From: Akkermansiaceae bacterium
GTDB lineage: Bacteria; Verrucomicrobiota; Verrucomicrobiia; Verrucomicrobiales; Akkermansiaceae
Length of the DNA: 5,078 nt
Direction of reading: 5' to 3'
NCBI GenBank assembly: GCA_028293225.1
Contig: JAQGPE010000333.1
Span: 1 to 5,078 of the forward strand
Made by a program: the position numbers and the translations under genes. Below, in pieces: positions 1 to 4,784 of this stretch; position 1 is the first letter of the stretch, and each line of letters begins with the position of its first letter. The notes beneath the pieces were generated by a model that was given only the letters and a program-made list of their open reading frames with translations, was not told the DNA's origin and did no database searches.

Positions 1-666
1 TACAGCGTGTATGCGCACCTGTCCGAGATCACGGTTAAGCCCGGCGATCCGGTAACGAAGGGATCGGTGCTGGCGCGGATGGGCTTCACCGGAGCGGGGA
101 TCACACGGGTGCGGGCGCACTGCCACCTGGAGCTGTGCCTGCTGGAGAGTGCGAACTACGACGGCTTTAACAAGGCGACCGGCGGCGGGGTGAACTACCA
201 CGGCAACTTCAACGGGATGAACCTACAGGGGATGGATGTGGCGCGGCTGTTCCTGGAGCAGCAGGCCAAGCCGGAGCTGAAGGTGCAGGATTTCGTGCGC
301 GAGACGCCGGCGTATTTCAAGGTGACGCTGCCGCGGAAGGCGAAGTTCGACTTTGCGGAGCGCAACAAGTGGCTGGTGGACGGGGACCTGGCGGGGAGCG
401 CGCCGTCGTGGGAGATTTCCTTTACGGCGACGGGGCTGCCGGTGCGGATCGCGCCGAGCGAGCGGCAGGTGGACGCGCCGGTGGTGACCTCGGTGCGCGA
501 CTCGACGATCCAGCATCGCTTTCTGACGCGCGGGCTGATCGACGGGACCGGCTCGACAGCGGTGCTGACGAAGGGCGGCAAGAACCTGATCGCGCTGCTG
601 ACGGAAGACTACCCGGTGGCGCCGCCGATCCTGGAGGCTCCTGTGGCGCCGGTGGAGAAGAAGTGA
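1..666 (+). CDS. M23-family (LytM-type) metallopeptidase, 3' part only
   Basis: This is a zinc-dependent peptidoglycan endopeptidase of the M23 family, which cuts peptide cross-links in the cell wall outside the cytoplasmic membrane. The reading frame is open from base 1, so the start, any signal peptide and the first zinc-ligand motif (HxxxD) lie outside the window; 221 residues are visible. The second half of the catalytic domain is clear: YAHL at residues 4-7 (His6 is the expected catalytic His), then VKPGDPVTKGSVLARMGFTG, a biotinyl-lipoyl-like turn typical of M23. HCHLEL follows at 40-45, where His40 and His42 are the HxH motif that supplies a catalytic His and a zinc ligand. About 175 residues after this motif form a C-terminal extension I cannot assign. 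It ends in a Pro/Ala/Val-rich tail (PVAPPILEAPVAPVEKK). The family call is firm. Cleavage specificity and whether the enzyme is secreted cannot be told from this fragment. Confidence 0.85.
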   Translation, partial: YSVYAHLSEITVKPGDPVTKGSVLARMGFTGAGITRVRAHCHLELCLLESANYDGFNKATGGGVNYHGNFNGMNLQGMDVARLFLEQQAKPELKVQDFVRETPAYFKVTLPRKAKFDFAERNKWLVDGDLAGSAPSWEISFTATGLPVRIAPSERQVDAPVVTSVRDSTIQHRFLTRGLIDGTGSTAVLTKGGKNLIALLTEDYPVAPPILEAPVAPVEKK

Positions 667-691
667 GAGCTTCTCCCTAACTGAATTTTTT
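654..691 (+). terminator. Weak hairpin plus T-run after the M23 gene (possible terminator or attenuator)
   Basis: GGAGAAG (654-660) and CTTCTCC (670-676) form a perfect 7-bp stem around a 9-base loop that contains the TGA stop of the peptidase gene. A run of six T follows at 686-691. The stem is only moderately GC-rich and the T-run begins 9 bases after it, so this is a poor intrinsic terminator. It may only reduce read-through into the RidA gene, or may be chance. Confidence 0.3.
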
Positions 692-698
692 CTAACAA

Positions 699-1157
699 AT
701 GGACTCCATTAACGATCGGATCGAGGCGCTTGGCTACAAGCTGCCTGAAGTGCCGGTGCCTGTGGCCGCCTATGTGAACTGTGTGCGCAGCGGCAACCTG
801 CTGTTCCTTTCCGGCGGCCTGCCGATCGAGGGGGAGCGCAAGATCATCGGCAAGGTGCCGACGGTGGTGTCGATCGAGGAAGCGCAGGAAGGGGCGCGGA
901 TCATCATTCTGAACCGCCTGGCGGTGGTGAAGCAGGAGATCGGCAGCCTGGACAAGGTGAAGCGGATCGTGGCGCTGAATGGCTTTGTGAGTTCGGAGCC
1001 GGATTTCTATGGGCACCCGCAGGTGATCAACGGCGCGAGCGAACTGCTGATCGAGATCTTTGGCGAAGCCGGCAAGCACTCGCGCACGGCGCTGGGTGCG
1101 GCGGCGCTGCCGCTGAACGTGGCGGTGGAGATCAATCTGGTGGTTGAAGTAGAATAA
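699..1157 (+). CDS. RidA/YjgF/YER057c/UK114-family enamine/imine deaminase
   Basis: RidA proteins are small cytoplasmic trimers. The best-known members hydrolyse reactive enamine/imine intermediates, such as 2-aminoacrylate made by PLP enzymes, to keto acids and ammonia. This 152-residue protein is longer than the classic 125-130 residues of E. coli RidA. It resembles the sub-group that starts with an extra N-terminal helix (DRIEALGYKLPEVPVPVAAYV). Visible signatures are GNLLFLSGGLPI, the central EEAQEGARIIILNRLAVVKQ helix, the VKRIVALNGFV strand, and the C-terminal block HSRTALGAAALPLNVAVEI. That block holds the Arg (HSRTA) that in active RidA binds the substrate carboxylate and the Glu (VEI) of the pocket. 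Its presence favours real deaminase activity, but many subfamilies have other substrates. The start is the only ATG that fits the family. The bases before it (TTTTTTCTAACAA) hold no Shine-Dalgarno sequence. It lies 32 bp after the peptidase gene. The ridA symbol is not assigned because orthology to E. coli RidA is unproven. Confidence 0.9.
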   Translation: MDSINDRIEALGYKLPEVPVPVAAYVNCVRSGNLLFLSGGLPIEGERKIIGKVPTVVSIEEAQEGARIIILNRLAVVKQEIGSLDKVKRIVALNGFVSSEPDFYGHPQVINGASELLIEIFGEAGKHSRTALGAAALPLNVAVEINLVVEVE

Positions 1158-1160
1158 AGG

Positions 1161-1196
1161 CTGAGACGTCAGACTGTCAGACGTCAGACGCTAGAC
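1161..1196. repeat. Degenerate tandem heptamer repeat (GTCAGAC)
   Basis: Five heptamers lie almost end to end: CTGAGAC (1161-1167), GTCAGAC (1168-1174), one spare T, GTCAGAC (1176-1182), GTCAGAC (1183-1189) and GCTAGAC (1190-1196). As a result AGACGTCAGAC occurs twice, 15 bp apart (1164-1174 and 1179-1189), and GACGTC occurs twice. The block fills most of the gap between the RidA stop and the tatD start. It resembles the short tandem heptamer repeats scattered between genes in some bacteria; its function is unknown. Confidence 0.75.
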
Positions 1197-1227
1197 TGGA
1201 ATGAGGGTGGGTCCCCTGCCCTGTTTT

Positions 1228-2034
1228 ATGTTCGATTCGCACAATCACCTGCATCGGCTGCCGGATCCGCTTGGCGTGATCGGGCGGATGCGGGAGGTTG
1301 GGATCACGGGGTGCGTGGTGAATGGGACGTGCGAGGGGGATTGGGGGGAGGTGGCTGGGTTGGCGGAGGAACGGGCGGATTTTGTGCGGCCGGCGTTCGG
1401 GGTGCATCCGTGGCAGGCGGCTGGCGTGAATGCCGGGTGGATGATGGATCTGGAGGGTTGGCGGGATGCTTTTCCGGCGGGGTCGATCGGTGAATGCGGG
1501 CTGGATGGCTGGGTGCGGGGGCCGTCGCTGGAGGTGCAGCGGGCGGTGTGTCTACCGCAGCTGGCTCTCGCGCGGGAGCGGGAGCTGCCGGGGACGGTGC
1601 ATGCGCTGAAGGCGTGGGAGCCGCTGTTTGCGGCGCTGAAGGAGGAGCCGCCGCCGGAGCGAGGCTTTTTGCTGCACTCGTTCGGCGGGTCGGAGGACTT
1701 GGTGAAGCGGCTGGCGGATCTGGGGGCGTGGTTTTCGTTCTCGGGCTACTTTTTGCAGACGCGCAAAGCGAAGGTGCTGGAGGCCTACCGGGCGGTGCCG
1801 CGGGAGCGGCTGCTGGTGGAGACGGATGCACCGGACATGCTGCCGCCGGAGGAATTCCGGATCGAGGTTTTGCCGGAGAAGGTCAACCATCCGGCGAACC
1901 TGGTGAGGATCGTGGCGGGCCTGGCGGAGGCGCTGGGAATGGAGGCCGGGGAGCTGGGCCAGTTGACGGAGGCGAATGCGCGGCGGTTTTTCGGAGCGGG
2001 AGGAGAATTTCCAACCGCGAATGGACGCGAATAG
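1228..2034 (+). CDS. TatD-family metal-dependent hydrolase (putative deoxyribonuclease)
   Basis: TatD proteins are cytoplasmic TIM-barrel hydrolases of the amidohydrolase superfamily. Characterised members are Mg-dependent 3'-5' DNA exonucleases, and others act on small substrates. The full metal site is visible, numbered from ATG 1228: FDSHNHLH (His5, His7), GECGLD (Glu89), TVHALKAWEP (His125), LLHSFGGS (His150) and VETDAPDMLPPE (Asp200). NHPANLVRIVAGLAEALG and TEANARRFFG close the domain. Length is 268 residues, normal for the family. An in-frame ATG at 1201 would add nine residues (MRVGPLPCF) that do not match the usual TatD N terminus, which begins just before D-S/T-H. Neither start has a well-spaced Shine-Dalgarno sequence. 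The last dozen residues (AGGEFPTANGRE) are not family-like, and their final codons come from the repeat at 2016-2045. Glycine codons are mostly GGG (16 of 31), unlike the RidA gene. The exact substrate is not predictable. Confidence 0.9.
   Translation: MFDSHNHLHRLPDPLGVIGRMREVGITGCVVNGTCEGDWGEVAGLAEERADFVRPAFGVHPWQAAGVNAGWMMDLEGWRDAFPAGSIGECGLDGWVRGPSLEVQRAVCLPQLALARERELPGTVHALKAWEPLFAALKEEPPPERGFLLHSFGGSEDLVKRLADLGAWFSFSGYFLQTRKAKVLEAYRAVPRERLLVETDAPDMLPPEEFRIEVLPEKVNHPANLVRIVAGLAEALGMEAGELGQLTEANARRFFGAGGEFPTANGRE
1324..1359 (+). other. G-run cluster with possible G-quadruplex potential
   Basis: Four runs of three or more G lie within 36 bases of the tatD coding strand: 1324-1326, 1335-1339, 1343-1348 and 1357-1359. 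The loops between them are 8, 3 and 8 bases. The loops are longer than in strong G-quadruplexes, and the runs follow from GGG glycine codons and GAG/TGG codons. A biological role is therefore doubtful. Confidence 0.25.
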
Positions 2035-2045
2035 ACGCGAATGAT
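2016..2045. repeat. Three tandem 10-bp units at the 3' end of tatD
   Basis: CGCGAATGGA (2016-2025), CGCGAATAGA (2026-2035) and CGCGAATGAT (2036-2045) are consecutive 10-bp units with at most three differences. They are preceded by CAAC. The block codes for the last residues of the TatD protein (ANGRE), supplies its TAG stop (2032-2034), and fills most of the 18 bp before the stop of the convergent gene. Sequences of the form AACCGCGAATGGACGCGAATGGACGCG are, from memory, a recurrent dispersed element in several environmental phyla. I cannot confirm that here. Confidence 0.7.
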
Positions 2046-2052
2046 GACCGAC

Positions 2053-3075
2053 TTAGTTCGAGAGACTGGCGGTCGAGGGGAGGCGTTTGCTCCATTCGCT
2101 GCGGACCCGGGCGGCCTGCTGGAGGGTGAGGCGGCTGGACATCCAGGCGATCCAAGGTTGCGGGTCCTGGAGCGGGCCGGCTTCGAGGTTGATGAGGACG
2201 CTTTCCAGGTCCTGGGATGAGAACGGCAGGGCGGCGAGCCAGGCTCTGCCCTCGGCGGCGGACATTTGGCCGATGGTGGCATTGGCGGCGATGAAGACGC
2301 CTTCCGCGGTGCCGGGGGTTCCGCTGGCGTGCAGCTCCGTCAGGATGCGGGTCCAGTCCTGAGGCGAGTCCGTTTGCTGGGCGAGGACGGGCAGGATGGT
2401 TTCCCGGGACAGGCCGAGGGTTTCCATGGTGCGGAAAGCGGTGTCGAGGTCCTGGCGGGCGGCGGACATGGCGAGCACCTGGCTGATTTCCTGGTAGGCG
2501 GTTTCCGAAGTCGAGCTGCCGGGGGCGCCCGCGAAGAGATCCTGGTGGTCCTTTAACCACGCGGCGGCGGTTTCGATGCCGGAGGGCGGGACCGAGCTGA
2601 AGAAGATGCCGGCGATGCGGGTCCAGACGCCTGGGTTGGTGTCCTGTGGCAGGATCTCGTTGAGGCGCTCGAGGGAGATCAGGCCCGCCTCGGGATCGCG
2701 GTCCTGGAGGGCGCCAAGGACCATCTGGTAGCAGAAGACCTGGCGGGCGGCGGGTTCTTCCGAGAGGTCCGCTTGGAGGGCCTCGAGCAGGTCCTGGAGG
2801 TCGGCGACCTGGAGCTTGCTGAGGTCGGGGAGGCCGGCGGTCTTGCCCTGGGAAGCATCGAGCATCCGGCGGGCGAGGGATTTCTGGCGTTCGGCGGCTT
2901 CGCGGTGTTGGCGGCTGGCTTCGCTGGTTTTGGAAGGGCGGGAACTGACGGTATGGGCGGCGACCGGGGCTTCGAGGGCTGGCGCCTCAACGGAGTGATG
3001 CCAGGAGAGCCAGCTTGCGATGCCTGCCACCATGAGGGCGGAAAGGAGGAGCGGAATGCTGCGGCGGCCTTTCAT
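2053..3075 (-). CDS. Unrecognised membrane-anchored, helix-rich protein (340 residues)
   Basis: I do not recognise this family. The N terminus is a short basic stretch (MKGRRS) followed by a hydrophobic segment at about residues 7-25 (IPLLLSALMVAGIASWLSW). It is either a signal peptide or, with no clear cleavage site, an uncleaved anchor that leaves the rest outside the cytoplasm. Residues 27-50 are a Pro/Ala/Ser-rich linker. Residues 51-75 are highly charged (EASRQHREAAERQKSLARR) and may form a coiled coil. From about 83 on the sequence reads as successive amphipathic helices, as in TPR- or HEAT-like solenoids. WTRI occurs twice, at 151 and 241, each just after a D-x-x-P-like turn, and PWIAW occurs at 307-311, suggesting degenerate internal repeats. 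AGGG lies 4 bases before the ATG as a weak ribosome site. It is the last gene of a three-gene minus-strand cluster, 33 bp after its neighbour. A role at the envelope or in protein-protein contact is inference only. Confidence 0.75.
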   Translation of the reverse strand: MKGRRSIPLLLSALMVAGIASWLSWHHSVEAPALEAPVAAHTVSSRPSKTSEASRQHREAAERQKSLARRMLDASQGKTAGLPDLSKLQVADLQDLLEALQADLSEEPAARQVFCYQMVLGALQDRDPEAGLISLERLNEILPQDTNPGVWTRIAGIFFSSVPPSGIETAAAWLKDHQDLFAGAPGSSTSETAYQEISQVLAMSAARQDLDTAFRTMETLGLSRETILPVLAQQTDSPQDWTRILTELHASGTPGTAEGVFIAANATIGQMSAAEGRAWLAALPFSSQDLESVLINLEAGPLQDPQPWIAWMSSRLTLQQAARVRSEWSKRLPSTASLSN

Positions 3076-3088
3076 GCGCCCTGAGAGT

Positions 3089-3103
3089 CCCCGGATGGCG
3101 GGG
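3089..3103 (-). other. Small GC hairpin between the two unrecognised minus-strand genes
   Basis: On the minus strand CCCCG-CCATC-CGGGG forms a 5-bp all-GC stem with a 5-base loop. It sits in the 33-bp gap between the 198-residue and 340-residue genes, 13 bases before the downstream ATG. No T-run follows, so it is not an intrinsic terminator. It might affect mRNA processing or translation of the downstream gene, or be chance in GC-rich DNA. Confidence 0.25.
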
Positions 3104-3108
3104 GCTCG

Positions 3109-3705
3109 TCAGGGGGCGTCGTGTAGCAGGTCCGTCACCTGGAGCGGTGGCCGGGTCAGGCCGATGGCCTCGGCGACCTGGAGGAGGGTGGCGGATTCGC
3201 CGTGCCAGCCCCGGGCGTGGATGGCGGCGAAGGTCGCGGGCCAGCCGGGGAGGATGAGGGATTCCTTGCCGATCTGGTCGTGGTCGGGCGGGAATTCATC
3301 CGGAGGCAGGATGGCTTTCGAGAGATGAAAGCAGGCCCAGGCGCGCCAGGAGCGGAGCTCGCGGAGGTCGCCCACAACGCGGGTGGCCAGGTGCTGGAAG
3401 TGGCGGACCGGATTGCCGACGAAGGCGTCCGGCTGGCGGTGCCGGAGGAACCAGATCAGGGGGGCGTAGGGGGCGGGCCAGTCCTGCAGGACGGGTTCGT
3501 CGCCGGTCAGGCCGGCCATGAAGGATTTGTTGAGCTGGAGGATGGCCTGCGCGGGCTTGCCCTGGCGCCAGAGGGACTGGGCGTAGCGGAGGGCGGCAAG
3601 GTAGAAATCGGGGCCCTTTTGGTCCGAGTGCTGGCGGGTGACGGAGGGATCGAGGACGTCCTCGACGCCGGGAAGCAGCGGGCAGGCGGGCAGGATGAAG
3701 CTCAT
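3109..3705 (-). CDS. Unrecognised protein translationally coupled to the AraC regulator (198 residues)
   Basis: I do not recognise this family. The protein has no signal peptide or membrane segment and is probably cytoplasmic. It opens with MSFILPACPLLPGVEDVLDP. A helix pair at about residues 34-63 (FYLAALRYAQSLWRQGKPAQ, then AILQLNKSF) resembles a single TPR unit. The middle is rich in Trp and His: WPAPYAPLIWFLRHRQPDAF (76-95), NPVRHFQHLATRVVGDLREL (98-117) and RSWRAWACFHLSKAILP (118-134). PGWPATFAAIHARGWHGESA follows at 153-172. The reading frame, codon use (third positions strongly G/C) and fit between genes support a real gene. Its ATG overlaps the stop of the AraC gene as ATGA (3702-3705), so the two are very likely co-transcribed and translationally coupled. 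No catalytic motif is evident. It may act with the regulator or simply share its promoter. Confidence 0.8.
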   Translation of the reverse strand: MSFILPACPLLPGVEDVLDPSVTRQHSDQKGPDFYLAALRYAQSLWRQGKPAQAILQLNKSFMAGLTGDEPVLQDWPAPYAPLIWFLRHRQPDAFVGNPVRHFQHLATRVVGDLRELRSWRAWACFHLSKAILPPDEFPPDHDQIGKESLILPGWPATFAAIHARGWHGESATLLQVAEAIGLTRPPLQVTDLLHDAP

Positions 3706-4583
3706 GGCAGGTCTTCGGCGGGGCGGTTCTCGCGGCGGAATTTCGCGGGCGGCTTGCCGGTGATGCGAGTGAAAATACGAGTCATGTAGTAGCGGTTCGG
3801 GAAGCCGGCGCGCTCGGCGATTTCCTCCATGCTGAGCTCGGTGGTGACGAGGAGGTTGGCGGCCTCGCGGGTGCGGACGCGGGCGATGAACTTCGACGGA
3901 GCGACGCGGTAATCGCGCTGGAAGAGGGTGGAGAGGGTGCGGGTCGAGACGCCGGCGAGCTTGGCCAGGGCGGGGATTTCCAAGCTCTCGTGGAAGTGGC
4001 TGGAAATGTAGGCGGCGATGCGGGTCGAGGCGGGAGAGCGCGGGCGGTCGTCCCAGGCGACGTCGGGGCGGGCGATGATCAGATGAAGGAGGGCGCAGCT
4101 TTCGTGGAGGATGGGGAAGCGGCTGCCGGCGGCGACGCCGGTGAAGCGCGAGCGGATGCGCTCGACGAGGGCGAGTTCCTCCGGGCGGATGTCGAGGACC
4201 AGGGGCTCGGCGCGGCGGGGCATGATGCCGAGCGAGAAGGTCATCCAGAAGTGCGGGACTGGGACGACGCCGTGGGAGTCGAAGACCTGGTGGTCGGGGA
4301 TGAGGACGAGGCGGCCGGGTTCAAGCGGGATCTCGCGGTTCGGGAAGCGGACGATGTGGCCGGGGGCGAAGTTGTAGTAGAGGCGCCAGAAGGGACTGAC
4401 GGTGTTCGGGAAGACCCAGCGCTGGTTGCGCTCCAGAAAGCCGGTTTCGTGGAGGAGGAGGCGGCCCTCATCCATGGGGGCGCCCAAAGGCGAGAACTCG
4501 ATCCCCACGCCCGAATGGGGCAGGTCGTAGCAACCACGGTTGATGCGGACGGTTTCCGGAACGGACACAAATGAGAGCCTCAT
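3702..4583 (-). CDS. AraC/XylS-family transcriptional regulator
   Basis: This is a cytoplasmic DNA-binding regulator of 293 residues. Residues about 25-125 form an AraC-type cupin/effector-binding domain (FWRLYYNFAPGHIVRF, then LEPGRLVLIPDHQVFDSHG). Residues about 187-287 form the double helix-turn-helix domain. The first HTH is LEIPALAKLAGVSTRTLSTL (201-220), and the second begins SMEEIAERAGFPNRYYMTRI at 251. The family signature GF-x5-YMTRIF-x4-G-x-PPAKFR is present. The start was chosen at ATG 4583: AAAGAG (4598-4593) lies 9 bases upstream and a promoter-like pair fits just before it. Longer in-frame starts (ATG 4655, TTG 4694) would add non-family residues and run across that promoter and the palindrome at 4641-4652. 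It is divergent from the cytochrome-motif lipoprotein gene at 4785 and overlaps the next gene by 4 bp. Many AraC sensors with this kind of cupin respond to sugars; its ligand and targets are not visible here. Confidence 0.9.
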   Translation of the reverse strand: MRLSFVSVPETVRINRGCYDLPHSGVGIEFSPLGAPMDEGRLLLHETGFLERNQRWVFPNTVSPFWRLYYNFAPGHIVRFPNREIPLEPGRLVLIPDHQVFDSHGVVPVPHFWMTFSLGIMPRRAEPLVLDIRPEELALVERIRSRFTGVAAGSRFPILHESCALLHLIIARPDVAWDDRPRSPASTRIAAYISSHFHESLEIPALAKLAGVSTRTLSTLFQRDYRVAPSKFIARVRTREAANLLVTTELSMEEIAERAGFPNRYYMTRIFTRITGKPPAKFRRENRPAEDLP

Positions 4584-4592
4584 CAGACATCG

Positions 4593-4598
4593 CTCTTT
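4593..4598 (-). promoter_or_regulatory. Candidate ribosome binding site of the AraC gene
   Basis: AAAGAG on the minus strand ends 9 bases before ATG 4583. It is a modest Shine-Dalgarno match, but it is the best in this region and supports the short start over the upstream in-frame starts. Confidence 0.4.
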
Positions 4599-4613
4599 TG
4601 TCAAATCCGGGCT

Positions 4614-4643
4614 AGTATGTCGTTGGCGTTTCGTCGTTTCCAA
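4614..4643 (-). promoter_or_regulatory. Candidate sigma-70-like promoter of the AraC gene
   Basis: Read on the minus strand, TTGGAA (4643-4638, 4 of 6 matches to TTGACA) and CATACT (4619-4614, 4 of 6 matches to TATAAT) are separated by 18 bp. Transcription would begin near 4607, leaving a leader of about 24 bases that contains AAAGAG before ATG 4583. The fit of promoter, leader and start is consistent, but each box is only partial. Confidence 0.3.
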
Positions 4644-4652
4644 ACCGGTTTG
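4641..4652. promoter_or_regulatory. Perfect 12-bp palindrome CAAACCGGTTTG, candidate operator
   Basis: CAAACC/GGTTTG is exactly self-complementary and sits in the AT-richer 201-bp region between the divergent AraC gene and cytochrome-motif gene, overlapping the candidate -35 box. A palindrome with a central CG and AAAC/GTTT arms is the usual form of LacI/GalR-family operators. AraC proteins normally bind direct repeats instead. It may serve a second regulator encoded elsewhere. Confidence 0.45.
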
Positions 4653-4784
4653 CATCGAGCGAGGAACAGACGATGGCCGTGCAGGAATGTGCAACGAAAC
4701 CCATTAAAAGCGGTGCATTTCTGAAATCCCCGGTTCGACTGTCGCGTAGCATCCTCCTGGCCCGAAACCTTTTCGTTTTTCTCC

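Noticed and set aside
1164..1189. Hairpin between the two GACGTC copies as a terminator after the RidA gene
   Set aside because: The stem would be only 6 bp, no T-run follows, and it follows automatically from the heptamer repeat.
1494..2129. Long plus-strand frame of 211 codons overlapping tatD, rich in Gly and Ala
   Set aside because: It is a shifted frame of the G-rich tatD gene, with low-complexity Gly/Ala composition and no motif; the TatD frame has a complete active site.
1883..2560. Minus-strand frame of 225 codons across the tatD end and the 340-residue gene
   Set aside because: It spans two convergent genes and is Pro/Arg-rich, as expected from an out-of-frame reading; the 2053-3075 frame has a proper N-terminal hydrophobic segment.
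3202..3789. Plus-strand frame of 195 codons opposite the 198-residue gene
   Set aside because: It is antisense to a gene with better composition and a coupled start, and its Gly/Glu/Val-rich translation is typical of antisense frames in GC-rich DNA.
3990..4574. Plus-strand frame of 194 codons opposite the AraC gene
   Set aside because: It is antisense to a clear AraC-family protein with both HTH motifs; the translation is a Gly/Glu/Asp-rich shadow.
4599..4604. Exact TTGACA on the minus strand as a -35 box
   Set aside because: A matching -10 would fall at or inside the ATG 4583 start codon region and no TATAAT-like sequence is there; it probably arises by chance.
4584..4694. N-terminal extension of the AraC protein from TTG 4694 or ATG 4655
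   Set aside because: The added residues are not family-like, and the region holds the palindrome, a promoter-like pair and a ribosome site for ATG 4583.
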